From: Chlamydomonas reinhardtii
Taxonomy: Eukaryota; Chlorophyta; Chlorophyceae; Chlamydomonadales; Chlamydomonadaceae
DNA length: 64,000 bases
Assembly: GCF_000002595.2 (NCBI RefSeq)
Contig: NC_057011.1
Span: forward strand, 3,923,635 to 3,987,634
Direction of reading: 5' to 3'
This document shows, piece after piece, positions 11,424 to 22,961 of this stretch. Both the position numbers and the translations under genes were made by a program. The notes under the pieces were generated by a model. The model saw only the letters and a list, made by a program, of their open reading frames with translations, did no database searches and had not been told where the DNA came from. How positions within the stretch are numbered: the stretch's first letter is position 1; every line of letters begins with the position of its first letter.

Positions 11424-14400
11424 TTACAACGGAATGTCGTTAAGCTCCTCTAGCTCCCGCTGCAGCCGCGCATTCTCCGCCAGCAAGCGGTCAATCTCAG
11501 CGTCCCGAGCCGCCAGCTGATCCTGCAGACCGGCGGCGCCGCCGGCGCCGCCGCCGCCAGCGGCGGCGGCGCGGCCTGCCGCCGCCGCCTCCGCCGCCGC
11601 TGCCGCCGCCTCAGCAAGATCCAACCGCCGCATGGCTTCCGTCAGCGCCACCGTCAGCGCCGCCGCCTGGTCCTCGGACCCCTTCAGCTGCAGCTTCAGG
11701 CGTTGGACCTCCTTGGCACGTGCCGCCGCCGCCGCCGTCAGCTTCTGCATCGCCGCCTCCGCCGCCTCCGCCCGCTTCTTCGCCGCATCCAGCTCCTCCT
11801 GCAGCCGCGTGTTCTGGTTCTTCATGTCTAGGAAGCGCGCCTTGAAGTCCGCAACCGACGGCCGAGCGCCGGCGGCGCCGGCGGCGCCGCCAGCGGCCGC
11901 GGAGCCAGGCGCGCCGTTGTTAAAGGACGCCGCTCGGGGCATCCCGTCCATGGAGGTGCTCGGCGAGGGCTCGGGGAAGCCGCCCCCGGCGCTGCCAGAC
12001 GGCGGCGGCGCGCGGACCGCCGCCATGCCTGGTAACGGCAGCACGGCGGCGGCGCCGCCGCCGCCGTGGGCCCGGCCTGACGACGGGAGGCGGGCGCCTG
12101 CCGATGGAAACGACGGCAGCAGGCCGGCGGCGCCGTCCGCGGCGCCGGAGTGGGCACGCTGCGCCGTTAGCAGGGGGCTACCGGCGGGGCCGTCCGCCGG
12201 CATCATGGCGGCGGAGCGGCCGCGCTGCATGGTGGTGGCCGCGTTGGCGGCGGCGGCCTCGGCGGCGGCGGCCGCCGCCGCCTCCCTAGCGGCCAGGGAG
12301 GCAGTGCGTTGCCGCTTGGCGGGCGGCGCGGCGGCGGTGGACCCGGGTCCGGTGCCGTCGGCTGCCGCCGCCGCTGCAGCCCCCAGGGCCTCCTTGGAGG
12401 CGCGCTTGTTGGAGACGGCACCTGCGCGGTGGTGGTGGTGGTGGTGGTGGTTTTGGTGGTGGCGATGAGAGCTCAAGCGGCGGGTTGCTAGACGCACAGG
12501 CACGCAGCAGGCCGCACGCACGCACGGACTGGGGGTGTGCCCTCCCGTTCGCAGCGCTGGGCCCTGACTACCGAGAGCAGCGGGTTGCAGCACAACGCGC
12601 TACCGGCGTGCTCCCTTGATGTGCCTTGGACCCGCGCCCCTCTCCCCATCACCCGCGTGCCCTGTGCTGCCTAGGTGTACGACAACCCCCCCGGGACTCA
12701 CGTTTCCGGCCGTTGGCGGGGACGGCCGGCTTCTCCTCCTCGTCTTCCTCGGGCTTGGGCTGCGGCACACAGCAAAACACACACGCGCGTGAACACGGGC
12801 ACACACAGGTACACGGGCACACGCCATCCATCGCGGCGCCCTGTTTGCTTGCGCATCACCACACGGTGCGCGTGCTGCTGCTGTGTCGAGCCCTGGCCCG
12901 TGTGCTTCCCTACACGTCCACTCCACATGGGCCACAGCACGACATGCGGCAGGCGGCGCCACGTCAGGCAGCGCCACGTGTCCGCCCACAAGCCCTCCCC
13001 GTCCCTCCCACCCGCCCCCGCCCGGCCTCCCGTGTCCCTTCCCGTCTTTCCTTCCCTCCCCTGTTTCCCTACCGCAGGTCCTCCCCCAACCCGACAACCA
13101 CAGCCTCGAGTGTGGCCGCCAACTCAAGGCTGCCAACCGCCAAGCCAAGGCCGCCAACTGCCCCACGGCCCCACCCCCCGGGAGCCGCACCTTGGGAAGC
13201 AGCGCCACATCCAGCACCGGCACCGCCGCCAGCGCGCCGCCGGCCCGCGCCGCCGCTGCCGACAACTCCGAGTGCTGCCACGCATCCAGCCCGCTCATGC
13301 TCACGCCCCCCGTCGGCGCCGCAGACGTCACCTGCGGTGCAGAGCCGTACAGACGGCGTCGTTCATAAGTGCAGTGCCGTACATACAGCGCCGTACAGTA
13401 GTGCAGTGCCGTACATGCGGTGTCGTACAGGCGGGACGAGGGGGGGGGGGGTTCGGCAAGGCGCCACGCTCGTGCTCGACAGCAGAGAGGCGCCGCAGCT
13501 GCCGTCGCCGGTTTTCAACACCTCAACACCGCTCGCTTGGCAACGCCGTGCACCCGCAAGGAAACTATATACCGGGCATCTACGGCATACGAAGTAGAAA
13601 GCTACCGGACAGCCAGCTTATACGATATACATGATACAGGCAACAATGAAAGCGCCGCTGCTCTTAACGCGGTTCAGCAAGCCCCGGCCGCTCACCTGCA
13701 GGCAGCTCGCCAGCTCGGCGACGGCGGGCGCGGCGTACGCGAACGCTCGCGCCACGTGCCGCCGCACCTGCCCGTGCGCCGGCAAGCCCGACGCCGCCTC
13801 CGCCAGCGCCGCCACGCTCAGCAACAGGTCCCGCAGCAGCCCAACCGACTCCGCCTCAAATGCCAACGGCACCGGCACTGGCGGCGCCGCCGCCGCCGCC
13901 CCTGCACCCAGCTTCGACGGCGACCCAGTGCCGCCGCTCACGCGCGGGGAGGCGGTGGGCATGGCGGCGCCGCCGCCGCGGCGGCTGGCGCCGCCGCTGC
14001 CGGCGCTGGTGTGTTGGGCCTGTGCGGCGGCCAGGCAGGACTGCAGGGCCGCGCACATGATGCCCAGGCCTTGCGCCGTCACGTCAACGAGCTCTGGCGC
14101 GTCCTCCGGCTCCGCCGTCCCCGCCCGCGTGCCCGGACCCCCGTCGTCCGCCGCCGCCGCCTTGCCGCCACTGCCCTTGCCGCCAGAGGAAGGCGCGGAA
14201 GCAGTGGCGGCCGCCGCCTCCGGCTCCGCCTTCGGCGCCGCCGCTGCCGCTGCCCCCGTCCCCGCGCTGCCTGAGGGCCCTGCCGCCGCGGACGTCGCCG
14301 CAGGCGGCGCCCCCTCCACCCCCTCCATCATCGCAGCCCCCGCCGCCGCCGCCGGCGCCCCTGCCGCCGCCGCTTCAGCCCCCGACGGCCCCACAGCCGC

Positions 14401-17400
14401 GCCGGCGGCGCCCTCCGCCCCCGGCTCCACCTTCGCCACCTCCCCGGCGGCGCCGCCGCTGCTAGCGGCGGCGGCAGCCGCGGCGGCGGCGCGCGCCGCC
14501 GCCATTTGCGCCGCCACTGCGTCTGCGGTGTCGATGGCGGGTCCCGCCGCCAGCAGCGCCCTCAGGATATCGTCGCCCTGCTCCACATCCACCGAGTCGC
14601 GCCGGTAGCGAACACAGTCCTGAGAGCGTAGGGGCGGGGAGGGGCGGAGCCGTTCAATTAGAACATCAAGATGGGTACAATCGCGGACTTGCCACCAATG
14701 GGGAACGTGTTCACGCGCCAGGGAGGAGCGGGTGGCGCTTGGGACTGGGTGGACGGAGTGGGGACGCCGGCCGCATCGCGAGGGAGGCAGGGCAGCGGCG
14801 AACACACATGGCTGTCAGCTGCAGGACACCTAACACCGCCCCCACCCGCCCCGCAGCCCAAATCAACAGCTGACAGCCTATAGCCCCACTCCCAGCCCTA
14901 ACCCCCCACCCCCAGCCCCAGAGCCACAGCCCCAGAGCCCCACCCCCAGCCCTCTCACCTCCACCACGCTCCGCAGCAGCCGCGCCGCCGCCGCCTGCAC
15001 CGCACCGTCCTCGTGCGCCAGCAGCGGCAGCAGGTGGGGCACACAGGCGGCCTGTGAGGGGGGGGGTTACATTCATGATTAGTTAAGGAAGTGGAAGAGG
15101 AGGAAATGGGGGTTACATTCATGATTGATTAAGAAGTGAAGGCATAGGCAGGTACAGTAGCATAGTAGACGCGTTGTTACCGATGTCCGTGTGTTAAAGA
15201 GCACCAGGAAAACATTACGCGTAGGACAGTGTAACCGATGTCCGTGTGTGTGTGGGGTGTGTGTGGCGGTGGAGGTGCGGTGAGGTGTGGTGGAGGGTGG
15301 GTGAGTGTTGGGTGAGTGCGAGGAAGGACAGGGTGTGTGAAATACGGCGCGACATTGAGGGTGAAACTGACACCCAGAACTCACTCAGCCAGCTCGACCC
15401 TCCCCNNNNNNNNNNNNNNNNNNNNNNNNNNNNNNNNNNNNNNNNNNNNNNNNNNNNNNNNNNNNNNNNNNNNNNNNNNNNNNNNNNNNNNNNNNNNNNN
15501 NNNNNCTCCGCCGTCAGCCCGGGCGCCATGGGGAAGGCGGGCAGGTGCTGAAGCAGCCGTGACAGCAGGCCGCTCTCCAACAGGAACTGCCACACCTGAG
15601 CGGGGTTAAGGGATGGGGAGGGGGGGGGGGCGGGGAGGGGAGAGAGGGGGTTGCACAGATGAGTACAGACATGTGTAGCGAGGTAGACAGCAGTGCATAG
15701 ACCCGGGGACACGTCCATGGCGGGAGTGCTGAACGAGGGCCGAGGAGGGCCAAAGAGGTCCGCACCCCAGCAACCCAGCCGCATGCCCCACCGCCTGCCG
15801 GCTACGGTCCCGCGACACCCCCTACCTGTCTACGCACACACCCAACCCCCGACCCCAGCATGGACGGCTAACCCCCAGATAGACACACCCATATGAACGG
15901 CTACCTCCACTAATCTAATCATGAATGCAACCCCCAGCCGCCCAGCCGCGCACCTTGTCGCTCTCGCGCGACACGTCCAGCACCACCGACAGCACATCCA
16001 GCGAGGCGTCCTGGATCTGGTCTCGCAGGGAGCGCCCGCCCTCCACACCCGCGTTCATCTCCCCGCCACGGCCGCCGCCGCCGCCGCTACCGCCGCCACC
16101 GCCGCCGCCGCCGCCCTTCTTCTTGCTACCGCCCGACTTCTTGGGCTGCGTCCGCGGGGAGTGTTGGCAATGGAATGGAGGAGGGGGGCATGCGTCACGC
16201 GCACGCAAGGAACGGGAGGAAAGGTACGTGAGCTGTACGGCACGTTTGCAAGGCACGTTTGCTGACCGACACACGGCCTGTGGCCGCTGCCAGCACCCCA
16301 CATACCCGCACTCGCGCCAACCCCTTTCCAGCCCCTCCCAGCCTCCGCCCCCCCCCCCCAAAACAAAACCGGCTGCCTTCCACCTCTCCTCTCAACCCAA
16401 TCAACCTGACTTTCCGGGATGGCTACTCCCTCCTCCCATTCCCCCTCCCCCTCCTCCCCCCCCTCCCTCCCTCCCTCCCCCCTCCCCTCTCCCTCCCCCT
16501 CCCCTCTCCCTCCCCCTCCCCCCCCCCTACCGGCTTCCTGGTCTCCGGGTCTCCGCCCAGCAGCGTGTTCACCAGCGCCACCGCGAAGTTGGGCAGCGCC
16601 ACCACCGCCTCCGCAGCGGCCACATCCAGCTGCACCAGCTCGTGCAGCGCCTGTGTGAGCGTGTGCGTGTGTGTGTGTGCGGGGTTGGGGGTTGCATTCG
16701 CGACTAGTTAAGGAAGTGGTGGACGGCACACAATCTTGTGGTTCCTTGTTTGGGCTAACCCCCTCCGCCAAGAACGAATTGTCAACATCGTCGGTTTAGT
16801 TCGGGCTGGTATCTACACCACCACCCCCCTCTGCAGTCTTCAGTGCATCCTTTTCCAAACATCCTTGCAACCCTCCAAAAACGGCTCTTCATAACTAGCC
16901 ATGCACGCCACCACCCCTCCCTCGCTGACCCTCGCTAACCCTCCAACCCTCCAGCCCTCCCACCCCCCTCCACGCCCACCATGAGCGCCTCCAGCTTGAG
17001 GTTCAGTTTGCCACCCGGCCAGAAGGCGATGTAGGCGACCGAGGCGGGGACGCCGCTGTCGCGCAGCCGCGCCGCCAGGCCGCCGGGCGTGCCGGGAGTC
17101 AGGCCGGCGGTGGAGGCGGCGGCGCGTTTGACCAGCTTGGAGGACAGCCTGAGAGAGACGGGGTGGGGTGACATGGGCTCCCGAGTTGGTCTGGCGGTGG
17201 AAAGCAAGGTGATAAGGTGATACCCCTACGGCCCTGCCCCAGGCAATCCGTCCTTCACAGGAATCACGGCCCGCTCCCTCCCTCCCGCTTGAATCACACT
17301 CTTCCCCGCCCATTCTTCGCCGCCCATCGCATTCCATCCCGCCACCGCTCCCCTCCCCTCCCACCTCCACTCTTCCAGCCCCCACCCCACATCTTCCCAT

Positions 17401-19393
17401 CCCCTCCCGCCCCTCCAGCCCCCACGAGTGAAGTACCCCCACCCCACCCCACGTCCGCACGGGTTTCGTACCGGGGAATGGTGAAGACCACCCCAAAGCC
17501 CTCCCCCATTCCCTCCCCCATTCTACCCCCCGCTACTGTTTCCTTACTATTACTCCTACTAATTCAGAGTTAACACCCCCCCTAACGCCTTCACATCTTA
17601 AATAATCATGAATGTAACCCCCCGCCCTCACCTGACGTAGGCGGACAGGCCCTGCAGCCCCACTTCCGTGCGCATGGCCGGAAACACCGCCAGATCGCTC
17701 ATGGCTCGCAACAGACCCGCAGACAAACAATCCTCGGCAAGCAGGTCAGCAAGGCCCTCGTTGGGGTTGGCGCCGCCGCCGCCGCCGCCACCGGCGCCGC
17801 CGATGTAGGAGGGGTGGGCGGCGGCTGCGCCGCCGCCGGCTGCGCCGGCGGCTGAGGCGGCGGAGTCGGCGGCGGCGAAGAGCTCGTCTAGGAGCTCAAG
17901 GGCCACCTTGACCTGCAGGAGGTGTTGTTGAAAGGCCGGTTTCGGTTTCGGAGGCTCCGGGCTGAAACCGGTGGAGTGCTTGGGACAGCCACACGCGGCC
18001 ACCGCCCCCAACGCCGCGCCTGCCCACCTCGCCCGCGGCCTCAAGCCTCCCAACTGCCGCCGCTGACCGGCACGGTTGGGTCCAGCCGACAGCCTTCTCC
18101 CCACACCCATTCGCCTCCCCTCACGTCCATTGCTCCCCAGATGGTTCTGGGTCTTGGTTTCTTTGGAGTAAACCTCTACCCCCCTGGTTTCTTTGGAGTA
18201 AACCTCTACCCCCCCCCCTTCATCAACACGCTTGCCCCTACGCCCGCTGTCTACCCTGTTGCAATCCTTGTTACCACCTTTGCAACCCCCCCCCGCCCAA
18301 CTCCTTCGCGGTCTTGGTTCAGTGAGGTTGCGACAACCCCCCTCCTGGTGTTATAACCACCCCGTTCTCCACATGAATGAATGCCCCCCGCCCCACCCCA
18401 CCCCACGCCTCCCACCCGCCTCACCTCCACTCCGTCCGGTCGGCCCTCGAACAGCACTCGCACCAGGCGTGCCGGCAGCGCCGTGTCAAACACACCCGGG
18501 CCCGGGCTGCCCCCCAGGAGCTCCAGCCCCCCGTCAAACTCCTCCAGCCCCCCCGCCGCCGTGCCCGGCAGTCGACTGCCCCGCAGGCAGCGCGCCAGCC
18601 TGTGCGGGGGGGTGTGCGTGTGTGAGCGAGGGTACACAGGGCACAATGTGTTTGTAGGAGGGAGGCACTGCAAAGGCGGCGCATGCGGTGTGGGGAGGGC
18701 AGCCAACACATGCGGGCAGCTGCGGGCACATGCCCTTGTAGCACCAGTCCACCCCTGCCCCAGCTCCCCTCCCTCCCCTGCCTCGCTAGACCTCTGGCCG
18801 CCCGACCCCAAGCGCACGCACACAAGCAATCGGGACGCCTCCCCCTATGCTTTCACACACCGCACGCGCGGCAAGCCCCTACCCCCCTTGCTTTCTCACG
18901 GGACGGTGGAAGCACCCGCCGCCCCCCCCCCCGCTCTTGCTTTCTCCATGACCGGCTCTCTCCCCCCCCCCTCCTGCACCGCCGTTGTCGCTGCTGCCGT
19001 CGCCGCCGCACCTGGGGTCTGTGGGCACGGCGCTGCAGCACAGCGCGGCGAAGCAGTTAGTGAGCGCCTGGCGCAGCGAGCGGTTGGGCAGCGACTGCTG
19101 GGCCGCCTGCGAATCGGGGGGGGGGCAGGGGGGCAGGGGGCAGGGTGGGGGGGGGGGCGGTTGCAAGGATGTTTAGGGAGCGGTACAGGATGCAGGGGGG
19201 AGTCGTATATACCAGCTCAAACTAAACCGAACCAAGCCAAACTAAGGGTTGGGAGAGAGGGACAGTTTGATACGACCGTACCTCACATGCAACCACACCG
19301 CACCACACCACAAACACACACAAACACACACAAACACACACGCACACACACACACACATGTACACACACACACACACCAACACACACACACAG

Positions 19394-19489
<96 letters not shown>

Positions 19490-22400
19490 CACGCCCGCAC
19501 CTGCAACGGACCCGCCACCGGCTCCGCCTCGCCGCCTGCCGCGCCGCCGCCCAGCCCGCCCTCCTCGCCTGCCGCCCCTCCGCCCGAGCCCGCCGCCGCC
19601 CCTCCCGCCGCCCCCAGGCGCACGGGTATGCCGGGGCAGCCCTGCGGCCACACCAGCACCACCACGCGCGCCAGCAGCGAGGTGAGAGACTCAATGAGGT
19701 GGTCCAGGATGTAGTCGGGCAGGAACCTGCAAGGGGGGGTTGCGAGGATGTTTGGAAAAGCGGTACAGGATGCACTGAAGACTGCAAGGAGGGAGGGGGT
19801 TACATTCATGACTAGTTAAGGAAGTGGTAGATAAGGAAGTGGTGGTAGGGGGGGAGAAGGAGGGGCAGGGTTCCATGCATGCTGCATTAAGACGAGATGG
19901 TGTTGGCAGGTTGTTGCAGCAGGTCTTTGCAGCAGAGGGAGGGCGAGGGGCAGGGGGAGGGGTTGTAGATACCAGCCCAAACCAAACTAAACCAACAGGC
20001 GGTTACATTCAGTAGGTGTTTGCAGCAGAGGGCGAGCAAGGGGCAGGCGGCGGAGGTTACATTCGTGATTAACTAATTAGAAGCAAGTGGAGTTATATGC
20101 CCACTACCCAATCCCATCGAAATAGGTCCCAATGGTCGAGGAGTCGCCGCCCAACCCAGGGATGCAGTGCGAGCTCTACGCATAACTTTGAGGAGGGGAC
20201 GGATCCGCCATTGGAAATGCCGTTGTCACGCAGCCATGGAGCTTCAGCCCATCCCCCTCCCCTCATCCCCCACACACCCCCCACACCCCCCCCCCCCACT
20301 CACCACACCCAGGTCATGATGGCCGCCAGCAGCGGCGGCATGCTGATGGCCTTGGTGGGGCCGCCGCCGCCGCCCACCGCCAGAGCCGACGTGGCCGCCG
20401 ACACCGGGTCCGGCACCAGCGCCGCCAGCTGCTGCAGCTGCGCGTTCAGGGCAGTCACCTGCGGGTGGGCGAAGGTGGGTGGATGGGTGGGTGGGTGTGA
20501 GCTAGGCATAAGGAGAGGGTGTGTGTGTGTATGTGTATCTATGTGTGTTAAAAAGCACAAGGTGTGTGTGTTGTTGGGATACCAAAACCCAAACCCTGCG
20601 ATGCACTGCACTGCGAATCCTGGCAATTGTGCACCAGGACGGTTGCGGGGAGCTCGTAGAGTGGATGCCGGGGCATCGGGGCTCGGTCACCTACCTCCCA
20701 ACGCACACGGCCCCTTAACTCTCCGAAGTCCCTCCCTCTCCAACCCCAACCCCAACCCCAGGCCCCCCCCCCCGCCCCCACGCATCCCCCAGCCTTCAGT
20801 GCATCCTGTACCGCTTTTCCAAACATCCTTGCAACGCCCCACGCCCCCCACGCCCCGCCCCCAACCCCCCTCCTCGCTCTATCGCATTGAATTTTGTTTA
20901 GTTTGGGCTGGAATCTACAACCCCCACCCCATCCCTCCCGCACGTGCCTTGCTGGTCCGCAGCGCCTGCACCACGCCGCCGGGGGGCGTGACCAGCATGT
21001 TGTAGAGGGTCTTTGAGGCCAGCAGCTTGGACTCGGGCTCGGTGGCGGGGCTGGTGAGCAGCTCCAAGCACACGTCCGCCACGTCCTTGGACACCAGCAC
21101 CTGGCGGGGGGGGAGGGAGGGAGGAGGGGAAGGGGAGAGGAGGGGGAGGGAGGGAGGGAGGGGAGGGGAGGGAAGGGAGGGGTTGCCTTCATGGTTGGTT
21201 AGGGAAGTGATAGACGGTAGACCAGGAGGGGAGGGAATGGGGGGGCATTGAAAATACCAGCCCAAACTTGAAGGGAGGATGGGGGGTTACAATCATGAAT
21301 ATTTAAGAAGTGAAGTCGTAGCCAGGGGGACGAAGGGGGAGATGGTGGTGTTGGTCAAATTGTGAATGAGTTGTGGTGGTGGTGGTGGTGGTGGTGGTGG
21401 TGGTGCAGTGGTGTTTGAGGCAAGTGCAAAGGCTAGTCGAGTTGACATTGGGTTCGGTCTCGGCGCTTGCATGGGGTGCCGGGGCGCGTTGGCCGGGAAA
21501 GGAAGCGCCGCCGCCCCCGTGCTGCGTCATGCAAACGTGTCGTTCCCCTCCAACTCACGCCAACTCCCCGGCCCTTCCCCTCCGGCGCCAGCCTGTTTCC
21601 CCAGCCCTATCGCAGCGAGCTGGCTCTTTCACGCACACGTCCATGCGTGCGTACGTACACGGGCCCGCCACACAGGCGACACGGCGGCGCAGCTACAGCT
21701 CCAGCCCTAACACACGCGTGTCCTCTCCAGTCCCCACCTGCTGGTGCGCCAGGCTGGCATAGCAGGCCAGACCCATCAGCGTGTCGATCATCTGCACGGC
21801 GGTGTACGGCGGTGTACGGCGGTGTACGGCGGTGCGCGGCGGTGCGTGGCAGGAGGGCGGCAGGAGGGCGGGACGGGCCGGTTCAAGCGAGGGAAGCATG
21901 GGCCCAGCTGGCTTCAATCTTACCGTGTTCCCTTGACAGGTACGTTCATGAACAGCCCTCAAGCACACCACACATACAGCCCAGCCAGCCCACACGGTCC
22001 CAAACGCGCGCCCGCCCGCACGCACGCACACACGCACACACCTTGTACAACATGGCCCGGACCACCCTGTCGGGATTGGGGTGGCGCAGGCTGTGGCGCA
22101 GCGTGCCCACGAACGCGTCCACCACCCCCGCCTCCAGCGCCGCCGTCAGAATGACTTTGGCACGCTCGGTGGTGGAAGACAGAGAGGCCAGCACCGCCAC
22201 CGCGGAGGCTGTTGTGTTGTGTGGGTGGGTGGAAAACAGGGGCAGAGGAAGCGGGCGGAGGTGGAGCGTTGCAGGTAATCGATGTGTCAAGGGTTGCGGT
22301 AGGTAATGTGTGTGGCAGGTAATTGGAAGGGAAGAAAGTGGGAGGGTGAGAGATGCAGCAGCCCGTATGCGGGCGACCGTGCACGAGCAGGCACGGGTTA

Positions 22401-22961
22401 GGAGTGGAGTTGGGAAAGCGGGCTCTCAAAACCAGCCGGAAGAAAAATCTCGCTGACAGAACTTTGTGTGACATTAGCAACAAGCCCAGACGGCGCGCAG
22501 TCCTGGAAGCTGGCAAACGTGGGGGTTTGTGCCCTTCCATCGCCCGGATGTCCGAACACATCAACGCTCCTCGCGGACCGGTGCTCAACCAAAAACCCCG
22601 GGATCCAACTTCCATGGCACTTGCAGAACAGAGCAAGGTCATATGGACAAGAGCAGGCAGGGTCAAACCTACCGCTGGAGTGGCGGGCCTTTGCCGAGGC
22701 TGTATACTGGGGAGTCGCTGGGACGAGGAGACAGTGAGCCAGTGGTCCAACGAGCGAGGCTATGTTCCTCCAGTCCGCGTTGGTAATAGCCTCAGCGTTG
22801 GCTATGAGGACCGGGCGGCATTTCTCTAATGAAGTTTGGCACTTTGCGAGGATTGCTTGCTCGGTAGCTTGCTTGTACAAAGGAGTCTCGTAGAAAACTA
22901 GGTCCCGCGCGACCTCCTCGATGCAGCCTAGGGCCTCGGCAAGGGTGCCCTGGCTTGCCAT
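11424..22961 (-). CDS. Large helical-repeat protein with C-terminal coiled coil
   Basis: Eighteen exons on the minus strand (22673-22961, 22042-22208, 21738-21791, 20948-21100, 20304-20458, 19501-19726, 19012-19106, 18425-18599, 17632-17912, 16980-17148, 16531-16650, 15954-16145, 15385-15595 with an assembly gap, 14959-15051, 13696-14619, 13191-13331, 12702-12759, 11424-12421). Phases agree at every junction outside the gap; the product is at least ~1,465 aa. The N-terminal half is a series of amphipathic helices such as AACVPHLLPLLAHEDGAVQA, like ARM/HEAT repeats. An Ala/Gly/Pro-rich segment follows (exon 15). The last exon has an AKRQR basic cluster and a leucine-zipper-like coiled coil (DFKARFLDMKNQNTRLQEEL onward) to the stop. 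The order head repeats then coiled coil recalls tethering or scaffold proteins, but I found no p115/Uso1 motif and do not assign a family. The intron after exon 4 seems to use a GC donor. Confidence 0.72.
12430..12456. repeat. (TGG)n tract in intron
   Basis: On the sense (minus) strand this is a CCA run forming the pyrimidine-rich tract just before the acceptor of the last exon of the repeat/coiled-coil gene. Confidence 0.85.
15065..15138 (-). repeat. Intronic module A, two copies
   Basis: Copies at ~15065-15092 and ~15109-15138 of TTACATTCATGATTAGTTAA-like sequence preceded by a G-run. On the gene's sense strand they read TTAACTAATCATGAATGTAA then C-run; the first copy stands directly before the acceptor of the exon at 14959-15051, supplying branch-site-like and pyrimidine sequence. 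Confidence 0.75.
15406..15505. other. Assembly gap (100 N)
   Basis: Exactly 100 N, the usual placeholder for a gap of unknown length. It falls inside a coding exon: open frame reads in from 15595 (VWQFLLESGLLSRLLQHL) and a short coding piece with a GTGAGT donor follows at 15385-15405. The true exon length and possible extra intron are unknown. Confidence 0.97.
15911..15935 (+). repeat. Intronic module A, antisense copy
   Basis: CTAATCATGAATGCAACCCC on the plus strand, antisense to the host gene, with its C-run facing the donor of the exon at 15954-16145. Confidence 0.7.
16690..16885. repeat. Intron with modules A, C and B
   Basis: Module A (~16690-16720) follows the acceptor side of exon 16531-16650. 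Module C (TTCGGGCTGGTATCTACACC, ~16795-16825) and module B (CTTCAGTGCATCCTTTTCCA, ~16836-16880) lie in opposite orientation toward the donor of exon 16980-17148. A second, weaker A-like piece (ACTAGCCATGCA) near 16897 gives the intron an inverted arrangement. Confidence 0.7.
17598..17622 (+). repeat. Intronic module A, antisense copy
   Basis: AAATAATCATGAATGTAACC then C-run, abutting the donor of exon 17632-17912. Confidence 0.7.
18156..18216. repeat. Two tandem 30-bp copies in intron
   Basis: GGTTTCTTTGGAGTAAACCT followed by CTACC and a C-run occurs at 18156 and again at 18186, inside the intron between exons 17632-17912 and 18425-18599 of the minus-strand repeat protein. Confidence 0.9.
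19158..19215 (-). repeat. Intronic modules B and C
   Basis: GGTTGCAAGGATGTTTAGGG with GCGGTACAGGATGCAG (module B), then TATACCAGCTCAAACTAAAC (module C), just upstream in gene sense of the acceptor of exon 19012-19106. Confidence 0.7.
19301..19490. repeat. (CA)n microsatellite abutting a donor
   Basis: About 190 bp of CA-rich sequence, uninterrupted from ~19396 to 19488. On the sense strand it is (GT)n beginning a few bases after the GTGCGG donor of exon 19501-19726. Confidence 0.95.
19738..20080 (-). repeat. Intron with stacked modules B, A, C, A
   Basis: Module B at ~19738-19792 (GCGGTACAGGATGCACTGAA), module A at ~19797-19828, module C at ~19963-19998 (GATACCAGCCCAAACCAAAC) and a second module A at ~20055-20080. 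All have the orientation that puts the C-run toward the acceptor of exon 19501-19726. Modules B and A are nearly head to tail, suggesting repeated insertion or internal duplication. Confidence 0.75.
20793..20930 (+). repeat. Intronic modules B and C, antisense
   Basis: Module B (~20793-20856) and module C (TTTGGGCTGGAATCTACAAC, ~20894-20930) in plus orientation, next to the donor side of exon 20948-21100. Confidence 0.75.
21181..21320 (-). repeat. Intronic modules A, C, A
   Basis: Module A at ~21181-21217, module C at ~21245-21275 and module A at ~21284-21320, all in sense orientation, following the acceptor of exon 20948-21100. Confidence 0.7.
21370..21406. repeat. (GTG)n tract
   Basis: Trinucleotide GTG run inside an intron of the minus-strand repeat protein. 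Confidence 0.9.

Noticed and set aside
11632-12468. Long plus-strand frame opposite the coiled-coil exon
   Set aside because: Antisense shadow of the minus-strand exon; the minus frame gives heptad-rich coiled coil and joins upstream exons in phase.
19249-19815. His-Thr and Val-Cys repeat frames over the CA microsatellite
   Set aside because: Translations of a dinucleotide repeat inside an intron; the same applies at 29273-29569, 40164-40477 and 62313-62881.
11424-22961. Assignment of the repeat/coiled-coil protein to p115/Uso1
   Set aside because: The general order of domains fits, but none of the conserved head-domain blocks I know from p115 or plant GC6 could be seen.
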